A stretch of DNA of 40,232 bases from JBKEBX01 sp047974615 (GTDB lineage: Bacteria > Bacillota > Clostridia > Lachnospirales > CAMZNU01): NCBI GenBank assembly GCA_047974615.1, contig JBKECM010000041.1:1-40232 (forward strand), read 5' to 3'. Every line of letters begins with the position of its first letter. The stretch's first letter is position 1. The position numbers and the translations under genes are program-made. The notes under the pieces were generated by a model. That model was given only the letters and a program-made list of their open reading frames with translations. It made no database searches and was not told the origin of the DNA. This document shows, piece after piece, positions 25,212-35,100 of this stretch.

Positions 25212-25327
25212 GAAAATCGCTCAAAAGCATTTTCTGCTTTGAAAGCAAAGCTTTCAAAAGATAAAGTTTAAATAATTAAACAAAAAACAAAACACATCAT
25301 ACTTTAATTCTAGGAGGATAATTTAAA
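25212..25327 (+). promoter_or_regulatory. Overlapping hairpins between DUF169 gene and metQ
   Basis: TTTGAAAGC (25238-25246) pairs with GCTTTCAAA (25250-25258). AAAGCA (25224-25229) can instead pair with TGCTTT (25235-25240), which shares three bases with the first stem. AGAAAAT (25211-25217) can pair with ATTTTCT (25229-25235). The structures exclude one another. No T-run follows. This may be an RNA-processing site or attenuator that sets the level of the binding protein against the transporter. Confidence 0.4.
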
Positions 25328-26164
25328 ATGAAAAAAAATAATAAAATCGCTATATTACTATTAGTAATGATATTCACAATGGCAATCTTCACAGGCTGTT
25401 CTTCACAATCAGCTGACACAGCTTCAGGCGATGCAAATAAAACTGAATTTACTATTGGTTGTATGCCATTAAATGAACCAGCTGTTCAAGAAATAGCAAA
25501 ATTAATGGAACCTATGGGTTATACTGTTGAAATAAAAGTGTTTGATGGAAATAACCTTCCTGCAATAGCACTTAAAGATGGCGATATTGATAGCCTTATG
25601 TTAAATCATTTGCCTTGGATAAATACTTTTAATGAAGAAAATAGTTCAGAGTTAGTTATGGTTGAGCCATATTTATACGCGTCTTTATTTGGATTATATT
25701 CAGACAAACATAAAAGTATAGAAGAATTCCCTGATGGTGCAACTATTATAGTTTCTAATGACCCAAGTAATATGCAACGTTCTTTAGAATTCTTGCAAGA
25801 TTTAGGATTTATTAAATTAGGTGAAAAAACAGGTGATTTCTATACAGTACTTGATATTGCAGAAAACTATAAAAATATAAACTTAGTAGAAGTAGAAACA
25901 ACTGCAACAGCTTCTTCATTTAAAGATGCCGATGGTTCAATTTCATTTACGAGTGTAATGAGAAATGCAGGTATAGACCCATCTTCATATCTTGCTGAAG
26001 ATGGTAAATATGTTGATTTTCCAACAGGTCCTGTTGTTAATAAAGGGAATGAAGACCAACAATGGGTTCAAGATATGATGACAGTTGTTCAATCTGAGGA
26101 ATTTGAAGCAAAATTTAATGAAATTTTTGAAGGTGCTTATGTGCTATTCTCAGATATGAAATAA
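25328..26164 (+). CDS. metQ: NlpA/MetQ-family substrate-binding lipoprotein
   Basis: The protein has 278 residues. A lipoprotein signal peptide ends in IFTGC with Cys24 as the lipid anchor, so it works outside the membrane and delivers substrate to the MetNI-type transporter. The mature part has the family pattern FTIGCMPLNEPAVQEIAKLMEPMGYTVEIKVFDG and KSIEEFPDGATIIVSNDPSNMQRSLEFLQDLGFI. Where methionine-binding members usually show a FQHxPYL-like segment, this one has LNHLPWINTF, and the Asn-rich segment near the C-terminal lobe is also unusual (SISFTSVMRNAG). Together with the missing S-box leader this suggests another ligand. GGAGG precedes the ATG. Confidence 0.9.
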   Translation: MKKNNKIAILLLVMIFTMAIFTGCSSQSADTASGDANKTEFTIGCMPLNEPAVQEIAKLMEPMGYTVEIKVFDGNNLPAIALKDGDIDSLMLNHLPWINTFNEENSSELVMVEPYLYASLFGLYSDKHKSIEEFPDGATIIVSNDPSNMQRSLEFLQDLGFIKLGEKTGDFYTVLDIAENYKNINLVEVETTATASSFKDADGSISFTSVMRNAGIDPSSYLAEDGKYVDFPTGPVVNKGNEDQQWVQDMMTVVQSEEFEAKFNEIFEGAYVLFSDMK

Positions 26165-26235
26165 TATGCAATGTTTCAGGTTTATTATTTTATTTTGACA
26201 CAGTCTATAATAAGATAATCCAAAAAAATGTCTTG

Positions 26236-26254
26236 ACAACGTTGCAAATTAACA
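26236..26254 (+). repeat. Insertion-sequence-like end, copy 2
   Basis: ACAACGTTGCAAATTAACA has the same 14-base core as copy 1 at 22486-22499. It matches, in the opposite orientation, the end at 29027 (17 of 20 positions by eye). It lies behind metQ and just before the operon terminator. Confidence 0.45.
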
Positions 26255-26255
26255 A

Positions 26256-26310
26256 AAAACCTTAGAGAAATTCTCATTTTATTGAGAAATCATCTAAGGT
26301 TTTAAATTTT
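26256..26310 (+). terminator. Terminator of the metNI-DUF169-metQ operon
   Basis: AAAACCTTAGA (26256-26266) pairs with TCTAAGGTTTT (26293-26303). An inner stem TTCTCA/TGAGAA (26271-26276 and 26283-26288) closes the loop. A T-rich tail follows. Confidence 0.75.
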
Positions 26311-26344
26311 CCTAAAATATTGCAAATATTTAACCATATTTTGG

Positions 26345-27130
26345 GCTTTTATTACCTGTATTTCTATAAAAGGACAGCCTTGCCCCTTCTTTGTCTTGGC
26401 AACTTGTAAAAATAATATAAAGTTACTAACATAAAAAATCTAGCAGAAATTTTAGCTAAACATCGTACTCTTGTATATTTAAAATTAAAAATATTTTATA
26501 TTACAGTATAATTGTGTTCAACTTTACATCTTTTTGATTAAATTACTTACCCCATCATTTTTTCTTTTTCAATTTCTTCGATACTTAATTTTTAAGGCTT
26601 GTTATTCTTTTCATGATATTCTTTTTGCACTTTTTAACTTTTAAACTATGATTATCTACACCTAAATACCCACTGTCACCTTAAAACTCAGTTTCTTCAC
26701 CATGCAGACAATCTTCTACTGCGTTTAAATCATGAATATTTGCTGCTGTGAATTTAACTCGGAATTTTTCACTATGGGGAAAATAGCTACGCAGCCCTTA
26801 TTCCCAAGGTTCTTTACTATGAAAAAGTCCTCTTTTTTTCATCAACACCTGTATGTGCTTTAAATCCATGATGATAGTTGCCACCTTTTTTAGTTCAACC
26901 ATATTCTTTATTTCTTGATTTATCCCTATTTTTTGTTTATTTTGACTAATCTATAATTGTAGAATCTACTATTGTTCCTTTTTTTATTATTTTACTCTCA
27001 ACTACAAGGTTATCAACTTGATTTATAAATATTTGCTCTTGTACTTTATTTTCAGTCAATAAATTTTAAAATCTAAAAATTCTACTTGTGTCTTGTATTT
27101 CTTTATCACTCGTTATCCGGCAACGTTACC
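26345..27130 (-). pseudogene. Decayed IS5-type DDE transposase
   Basis: No open frame remains, but read on the minus strand recognisable pieces follow in order: VTLPDNE at about 27130-27105, then EQIFINQVDNLVVESKIIKKGTIVDSTIID, KNRDKSRNKEYG, KKGGNYHHGFKAHTGVD, KFRVKFTAANIHDLNAVEDCLHGEE, GDSGYLGVD and, near 26500-26370, KVEH...FNFKYTRVRCLAKISARFF. These are the blocks of IS5-family transposases. Several stop codons and frameshifts lie between them. The N-terminal 60 residues or so are missing, because the fragment begins directly behind the tetR stop. Confidence 0.75.
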
Positions 27131-27144
27131 ATTTGTATTTAACT

Positions 27145-27690
27145 TTATTTAATAAAAACCTTAAGTATATCCTGAATTTTTTCATCCATAGAGGAAATTT
27201 CTTCTTTTTTCCCATGTCTAATCCAAGTCATTAGAATACCGCTTAAAGCACAACTGAAAATACTAAAAAAATAGTCTGCATCTTGATCTGAAATAAAATT
27301 TTTAGTTAAGTGGGTTCTTAAATTTTTTGCCTTTGTTTCCATAGAAGTTTGTAGAATGTCCCAACGATGACTTATATATAGTGCTTCAAGAAATTCGTTA
27401 TTTTTCGCCCAAAAGGAAAGCACAAATTTATAAATATCATCTCTATCAGTTTTTAAAAAAGCCTCATATTGGTCATCAATATCTATAACCAGTTGGTCGC
27501 AATAATAACAAAGAACATCATAAATATTATCGAAAATTCGATAGAAAGTAGCTCTACTGACTCCACTTTTTTTTTGAATATCTGAAATTGATATTAATGA
27601 GAAGTCTTTTTCATGTAAACATTTGATCAAGGCTTCTTTAATTAATTCTGCTGAATTTTTTACTCTAGTATGAGTAGTTAAATGATACAA
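27145..27690 (-). CDS. TetR-family transcriptional regulator
   Basis: The protein has about 181 residues from the start chosen here. The N-terminal helix-turn-helix (SAELIKEALIKCLHEKDFSLISISDIQKKSGVSRATFYRIFDNIYDVL) is typical TetR, and the C-terminal half is a helical ligand-binding domain. I place the start at the TTG at 27690, with AGGAGG six bases upstream. The frame is open up to 27762, but that would run through the operator and promoter. It is divergent from the lipocalin-like gene. A 14-bp inverted repeat lies between them and a further half-site covers the TTG start codon, so it most likely represses both itself and the neighbour. Ligand unknown. Confidence 0.88.
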   Translation of the reverse strand: MYHLTTHTRVKNSAELIKEALIKCLHEKDFSLISISDIQKKSGVSRATFYRIFDNIYDVLCYYCDQLVIDIDDQYEAFLKTDRDDIYKFVLSFWAKNNEFLEALYISHRWDILQTSMETKAKNLRTHLTKNFISDQDADYFFSIFSCALSGILMTWIRHGKKEEISSMDEKIQDILKVFIK

Positions 27691-27719
27691 TTTTCGCCTC
27701 CTGTGTATCGTTTTATTTA

Positions 27720-27759
27720 AGACTATTGTATCACAAGAAACTAAATGATACAATAGTCT
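27720..27759. promoter_or_regulatory. TetR operator coinciding with two divergent promoters
   Basis: The arms AGACTATTGTATCA (27720-27733) and TGATACAATAGTCT (27746-27759) are perfect inverted repeats with a 12-base spacer. Each strand reads TTGTAT, 17 bases, TACAAT: on plus the -35 is at 27726-27731 and the -10 at 27749-27754; on minus they are 27748-27753 and 27725-27730. The same symmetric DNA is therefore both operator and two overlapping face-to-face promoters. A further half-site, AAATGATACAA (27680-27690), covers the tetR start codon. Confidence 0.8.
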
Positions 27760-27851
27760 CAATGGTAAAGAACATAGTTATTATAATTTCATAATTATAA
27801 CTATTACATAAACCCCATTTAATAAGTACAATAAAAAAGGAGACTTTATCT

Positions 27852-28859
27852 ATGGAAACAAGAAAAATAACAGAAATAATGCATAACAAATATCAAAATG
27901 TGCCAATGACAATTAACCCAGCCGACTGTTTCTTTCCCCAAAAGCACATAGTTAATTCGTGGTTTTATATCGGAAGAGTGAATGTAAAAGATCATGAATT
28001 GGTATTTTTGTTTCACTTAATGACAGGTACTGTAAATACTGTTGGTGTGATAAATACAGTTGTATCTATTCTTGACAAAAGCACGGGATTTTATCAAGCA
28101 AAAGATACCGTTGTAAAAACTATTTCCACATCAAAAATAAAAGATAAAAAACTCTACATGAAGACAGGCTTTGCTATGATGAAAGGTTCCATTGAAGAAG
28201 ATATTAAACTTAAAGCAGAACTTGATGATTGTGCTTTAACAGTTAAAGTGGAGCCCGTTGGAAATGTAATTTACAATGGTGGTTCAGGTTTTTTCCCATT
28301 ACTGCAAAATAGACAAAATTATCAGTATTCTTGTCCTGATATGAAAATGGAGGGTTCTATTACAATTCAAGGTACAGAATACAAGTTTAAAAATGGGGAT
28401 TGTTGGTTTGATCGTCAGTGGAACTCTCCAGATATAATGAACATCAAAAATCTTAAAGATTGGAGTCCTAAATGGATGTGGATGGGAATTAAACTTGATA
28501 ACGGAAAATCAATTAGTTTATGGGAAATACTTCCTGAAAATGGACAACATTTCACCTTCGTTACAATACTCCATGAAGATGGGCACCAGACAGTAAGCCA
28601 AGTTCCATCTATCGTAGAAAATGCTGACCAGTGTTGGCATAGTGATATAACAAACCAAAACTATCCGACTCACTGGATTCTCGAAATTCCAGATTTTGAT
28701 GCAAAACTTGAAGTAGTATGCGATCCAGCTCACCAAGAAATTGTATCTGAATCAAAAACACTAAATAAATATGAAGCCGAAAGCCGAGTAACGGGAATAT
28801 ACGCTGGAAACAAAGTAACTGGAAACTGTTGTGTAGAATTACTAGGAAGTTGGAAATAA
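27852..28859 (+). CDS. Lipocalin-like (AttH/CrtC-type) protein
   Basis: The protein has 335 residues without signal peptide or membrane segment. It resembles the lipocalin-like AttH / hydroxyneurosporene-synthase (CrtC) fold. The hallmarks are NSWFYIGRV near residue 36, GGSGFFPLL near 144, and the C-terminal-domain segment GDCWFDRQWNSPDIMN followed by WMWMGIKLDNGKSISLWEI. CrtC members hydrate carotenoids. Those next to TetR regulators in Firmicutes have no proven substrate, and no carotenoid genes are nearby, so a small hydrophobic ligand is only an inference. AAGGAG precedes the ATG. It is controlled from the shared TetR operator. Its bases are less AT-rich than the core genes, which fits acquisition. 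Confidence 0.75.
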   Translation: METRKITEIMHNKYQNVPMTINPADCFFPQKHIVNSWFYIGRVNVKDHELVFLFHLMTGTVNTVGVINTVVSILDKSTGFYQAKDTVVKTISTSKIKDKKLYMKTGFAMMKGSIEEDIKLKAELDDCALTVKVEPVGNVIYNGGSGFFPLLQNRQNYQYSCPDMKMEGSITIQGTEYKFKNGDCWFDRQWNSPDIMNIKNLKDWSPKWMWMGIKLDNGKSISLWEILPENGQHFTFVTILHEDGHQTVSQVPSIVENADQCWHSDITNQNYPTHWILEIPDFDAKLEVVCDPAHQEIVSESKTLNKYEAESRVTGIYAGNKVTGNCCVELLGSWK

Positions 28860-28900
28860 TCTAGTATATTTTTATGCTCTCCAATTAACGAAAAAAATAT

Positions 28901-29027
28901 GGCAAAGTTGCAAAATTAGTTTTTTCTGTATCATTGGTTAAAAATTAGGCTTTGACGCGTACTAAAGGTACACTAGAAGATAAATTTTTCGATAATGACG
29001 AAGAAAGTGTTGTTTTGCAACGTTGCC
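28901..29027. mobile_element. 127-bp MITE-like element
   Basis: It begins GGCAAAGTTGCAAAA and ends TTTTGCAACGTTGCC, so the two 15-base ends are inverted repeats with one mismatch. It is too short for a gene and has no transposase. The flanking bases (AATAT on the left, AATTC on the right) show no clear target duplication. It could be a miniature element or the joined ends of a deleted insertion sequence. The ends resemble those of IS6-family elements. Confidence 0.55.
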
Positions 29028-29054
29028 AATTCTATTTTTTAAGTATACCTACTT

Positions 29055-29086
29055 ATAAAAAAAGCAGATAGTTTTACCTATCTGCT
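29055..29086 (-). terminator. Terminator of the giant surface-protein gene
   Basis: AGCAGATAG (29063-29071) and CTATCTGCT (29078-29086) form a perfect 9-bp stem with a six-base loop. On the minus strand TTTTTTATAA follows. It lies 33 bases behind the stop of the large gene. Confidence 0.85.
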
Positions 29087-29118
29087 AAAAAAACATTATT
29101 TTTTTAATTTAAGTCAAA

Positions 29119-32100
29119 TTAGTTTTCTTCTACATTATCTAACAAAGATGTATAGTCAAAATCTTCATCAACTAAAACTTCAACTTCGTCTCCAAAGTTT
29201 CCTAAATAGTAACCTTCATGATTAGTCATAGCTTCAATAATATGTAGATATGCCCAATGGTCAGCACTTAAGTCATTTGGAATTACAACGTCGTTTTCAA
29301 GTAAAATATCACTATTTGGAATTCTATCTAATGCATTGTTTATCATAACAATAGCCTCTGCACGAGATACTGTTGCTGTCCAATCAATTCCTTTAATGTC
29401 TATGTCTTTATAGTAACCTGACGCATAAGTGTCAAGTATAAAGTCAGTCGACCAGTTATTTGGATCAAGTGGTAAGCTAACAACATCTTGATATTTTCCT
29501 TTGCCATAAATTCTTGAAATTATAGCTGCAATTTCTTCACGAGTGATTTCTTTTTCTGCTTTAAATGTTCCATCTTCATAACCAGTAATATATCCATTAC
29601 CAGCCATTATATAAACCATATCAGCATACCATTCATCACCTTGAATATCACTAAAGTTGATGCTATTTTCTACAGTCATATCTTCAGTATATAATAAATT
29701 ATATAACATACTTACAACTTCAGCACGAGTAAGAGCTTTATCAGGTTTAACTGTTCCATCATCAAAACCATTTATATAAGCATTGTGATCGAATTCTTCA
29801 GCGTCCCCTACATAAACAGCTTTACCTTGATATACTGTTTTTGTATCGTATTCTGTAACTGTATTTGTTTTTGTAACTACTTGTGGTTCAATCTTAGTAT
29901 AAGTAAAGTCAAATGAATAACCTCCATTAGGTTCTGTACTAGGTACTAAAATACTTTTTGGTGATGGTCTATAACCATCAACATATGGTGCATATAAAGT
30001 TTGACCCGGAGTAATTGTAATATACTCTGAAGTAACAACACCATCTACATGTATATTAACTGTAGCTGGTTTTGTAAAATCATATACTTCATATATAAAA
30101 TCTACAGAGAAGTCTTCTCCAACTTCAATATTAATTGTTGTAGAAGTATCTAACCCATCAGAAGTACTTAATGTACTTGCAGCTGCTAAAGTTCTTGTAG
30201 CATTAGCAGATTGATTTTTATTTACTCGATTACCTAAATAGTTGTAGTTGTTAACGTTTAATGCACTATGTGTAAAGTAATCACCATTAATAACATTTGT
30301 AATTATTGGGTTTGATTCTATTCCTAATAATTCTTTAGGAATAGGATTTCCATTTTGATCTTTAAACCAAACAGAAACTTTTCTGTAGTTTCCAGTATAC
30401 ACATATGTTAAAGTATGATCTTTATATGTTTCACCGTTCTGAAGTGTAAATACTTCTTTACCACTAATTAAACCTTTATCACCTACTGACTCATCAAGAA
30501 TATATTTGTCCTCGATTAAAGCAGTAAGTTTTGCAAGTGTATTTCTTGCATTGTTATATTCTTTAGCAGTAACAGCATCATCATCAGTTTGAGCTAATGC
30601 AGTATATGTTTTACTACCTATCTTTATTGTACCTTTTTCATCTTCAATAACAGCTCTAATTAAAACATTACCTGTAATATTTCTATAGTAATAGTCTACT
30701 GTTTCAAGAGGGTCAACTAATGTTATATTATCTCTCATTTTCACAGTATTCTTATTAGTATTAATTACATAGTTATCATCAAAAGGAGCAATAATAGTTT
30801 GAACAGAACCCTGAGAATACGCTTTTGAAATGTTCACAAGGTTTGGTGCATTATAAGCACCCATATCTCTTTTTTCAATTTCAGTTAAAGTTTTAGAAAC
30901 CTTACCAGATGCTACATCTGCACTACTTTCATAGATTTCAGTATTGTATCTTAACTGTAACAAAGACATATCCTTAGTATAAGGAATAATAATGTCTTCA
31001 TTTGATTCAGGCATAAATCTTACTGTGTTAACAAAATTATATGTAGGATTTATTGTAACACCAAACGCAGCTTGTTCATCTTTAGTTAAAGGATAAATAT
31101 CAACAAAAGTACCAACAGCACCTTTCATACTTTCAGCTTTCAAAATTATAGTTTGATCGCCAATTAAAGTTACATGTTTAACTAAAATACTACTTGGTAT
31201 ATCAGTTTTGTCATAATAGAATTTGATAACAGTAGATTCAGCTATATCATTGATATTAACTGTTCCACCTTCTACAAAAGTTCCACCGTTTATAGTATAA
31301 CCTATTACTTTATATGCAGCAGAGTCAGCACTTATAGTTGTAATATAAGGAGCATTAATAATAATATCATCTCCACCTTGAGCATATCTTTCAGCAGAAC
31401 CTTGAAATTCTAAAACTATTGGTTGTTCACCTGCATCTAATACTAATGAATCGTAATCATAAGCTTCAATAGTTACTTTTAAGTCTATACTTTGGTATAA
31501 GAAGTAAACAGTAGCCAAACCATTAACATAAGTAGCTGTTTGCATTACTTGATTAGGATCTACAAGTGTATATCCAACAAATCCACCAGGGAAAACATCT
31601 TCAAGATTAATGATTTCTTCTGTACCAATAACACCTATTTTAGACTCTAAACCTATAATTTTATCATCAGTAGTTATCGCAACAACATTAATAACACTAC
31701 CATTATCTAAATAGTATTCAAAAACAATTTCCTCATCTCCATTCACTACAGGAATTGAAATATGAGAATCTTGACCTTCTACTAAGTTAAATAAAGGTAA
31801 GTTTGGTGCGTATTCATCAACGCCACGACCATATTGTACTTGATATTCTTTATCAGCAGCAATAGGGTTTCCATACTGATCAATATATTTAACTGTTATA
31901 GTAGCCATTTGTTTTTTATACATAAGCTTTATAATATTATTTGTTGCAACACTTGTAACAGGGTCAATGTAATCAACACTAGTTGTATCATATTCATAAC
32001 CGATTAAACTAGTATCAAAAGACTCTTTGATAGCAGCAGCAACTGTATACTTTTGCCCTTCTGTAGCATCTGTATAGTTTCTTGCTAAAATCGCATCTGT

Positions 32101-35100
32101 TTCAGCATCAATAGCTTCAATAATAACATTACCAGTAGCTTGAATATACTTGATTGTTATTGTATGATTAGTCGTACCTATACCTTCAGTCACAGCTTGA
32201 ACTTGATCAGGAGCAAGCTCATAGTTCAAGAAAGCCATAACATCAGCAGTGTAAGAAGTCATTGTTGGTACTGTAACAGTATATGTATATAAAATATCAT
32301 TACCGTTTGTAGTATCAACATAGTTAACTGTTACATCAACCATTTTTCTACTTACTTTAAATACTACTTCATCATGAACACCGAAAGTTACAGAAGTTGA
32401 AACACCACTACTACTAGTTAACTCCCACTCATCAGAATCAAATAAAACATCAGTATAGTTAGAATAAACTACGTCAATAACGTCTTCTCTGTTGCCATTT
32501 AAGATTTTTGTACCTAACACATATTTTTCATCATCAGAAATAGCTTTTACGTTGATTGTAGTACCAAGTTCAAGTTTTTTATAAACGAAAGTAAATTCTC
32601 TATCTTCTTTAATACCAACTTGATCAGCTATAAAGCTTGAAGTACCGTCAAATAAATAATAATTATTTACAGGAGGTGCATATATTTCATATGTATCACC
32701 TTTAGTGTAAGTAAATACTTTTTCATCATCACCATCGTAAAATCCAACAGGAGTACCAGTGTTTACATCACCATTTACTAAAGTATCACCATCAACACCT
32801 TTAATTGTAACTGTGTATTTGATTTTTTGCAATCTGAATTCGATTTCATCATTGCCATTTGTAAGTTCAATACTACTTAAATCATCACTGATTAAAGTAT
32901 AGTATTCCATAAATGGTTCATCACCAAATTCAGCAGCAGCAGAAATAGTAACAGTTTCTCCTTGGCTTCCTTCATAAGTCGCATAGTATAAAATTTCACC
33001 AGTTACATCATCACGAGCAATTACAGAATAGTTGTTATCAGCAATTTCATATTTGAAAATAATTTCATATGAACCAGCTAAAGCTTCATCTATTGTAAAA
33101 GTTGGAGATGTAGTATCACTGTAGTTACTAGAACTAAAGTAATAGTCATTTACACTTATAGCAGACTCACTTATATATGTTCCATAAGGAACTACGTAAG
33201 TTTTTTCAGTCGCAAGAGCAGTACCGTCAGAATCTTGATACTTAACAGTAATTGTACTTAAATTTTCTTTGAAAACAAAGGTAATTTCAGTATCTGTATC
33301 AATAACCTCACCTACAACTGGAGAAGTAGATACAAGACTGTATCTTGGGCTAAGTAAATCTGCTATACCATCAGCACTAATATTTTGAGTACTACCGATC
33401 GGATAGTTTTCAGTATATTGTGATAATAATGTACCATCTTCTAACTCAGCACGAATAGTTACGTTTTTCTCAAGTCTCTTATAGTAAAATTCAATAGTAG
33501 TATCACCTTTAACTGTAACAGTTTTACTAAAGCTTTCAGGAGTTACAAGTTCCCAGTTTTCAATAGCTTTTGCAATAGCAGTATAGTCAGAGTTAAGTGG
33601 TACAGTAACAGTTTCAGATGTAGTAACTGAAGCACCCCCAGAAGTTAACTCTAAATATTTAACTGTAACATTTGCTTTATTTCTTGTATAACCAAATACT
33701 ACTTCATTATCAGTACCAAAAGTAACATCTTTTGTTTTTGCAGTTCCTGCAACACCAGTATTCATTAAACCTACAAGTGTCCAGTTTGCAAAAGTTTCAT
33801 CAGCTGTTACAGTTGCAGTGCTTAAATTATCACCAGCAACATAAGTAGAGTAAACAACATTTTCTTTACCGTTTACATAAACAGGAGTTTTTGTTAATGA
33901 ATCTACTTCGATACCTTTTACAACAACAATATCATCTATTGCTTTATATTTAAAAGTAACAGTTTGATCTGCCATTACATCAGATAATGTAATGCTTGTT
34001 GGTTCAATAGCAATATAACCTGCTCTATGTGGAGCATTAATTGTTATATCACTACCCTCTTGTACTTTATAAGTTGGAGTAGACTCAATAGGAACAAAAG
34101 GAATACCTATTGTAGTTTCATCTTCTTGACAAGCAACAGTAATTGTGTGCTCTACAACATTGTAAATAAAGTAAATATTTACACCACCGTTTGTATAAAC
34201 GCCGTTTTGCATAGCACTACCTTCTTCAAGTATATAGCCAGTGAAACCACCAGCAAAATAACTATTTGCGTCAAAAATTTGTTCTTTTCCAACTTTATCG
34301 CTAAGTCTTACGATGTCTAATATAGTACCATCTTCACCTTTTGCAATAAGGTTAATAACACCCGCAGGTATTAAGATTTCTTCGTAAACGAAAGTTATTG
34401 TAGTATCGGTTTTTATAGAAGTAATCTCATGGAATGATTCATTTGTAAGATTATCTCCATCTAAATCAACGATATTATAGAAAGGAACATTTGCAGCATA
34501 TTCTCCTACATATGAGCCATATTGAACATCGAAAGTTTTTTCCGTTGCCACTTCCATACCGCTTTCGTCAACATATTTTACTGTAACAGTTACCATATTA
34601 GGTATAAAGTCAAGATAAATTACATTTTTTGATTCATCAGAAACTACTTCTGCTAAAGTAGTAATACTACTTGGATCATAATTATAACTAGGATCAATAT
34701 ATGTTTTAAAGCTTTCTATAGTAGTTTGGAGAACTGTGTAATTTAATTCACCTTGAGTTACATTAAATTTCTTTTGCTCTAATAATGTATCTGTACCTTT
34801 TATTCTAGCAAAAACAACTACGTTACCTTCTATAGCTTTATATTTGATCGTTACAATTACATTGTCAGTACCTATGTTTTCAATAACATAAGAAGCTTGA
34901 TCATCAGCAAGTCCATAGTTAGCAAAAACCTTACTTGCAACTTTTTCACTTGTCATAGTATCTACATCATAAGAATATCTCTCAAGTTCCACAACAGCAC
35001 CACCACTAGTTGTTCCTTCATGTACAACTGTTAATGTAACTTGTTTTCTCTTAAGTTTAAACTTAACTTCGTGATCAGTACCATAAGTTATTGTTTTTTC

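Noticed and set aside
27111..27130. A further insertion-end copy at GGCAACGTT behind tetR
   Set aside because: The match stops after nine bases, and the bases are explained as part of the decayed transposase reading VTLPDNE.
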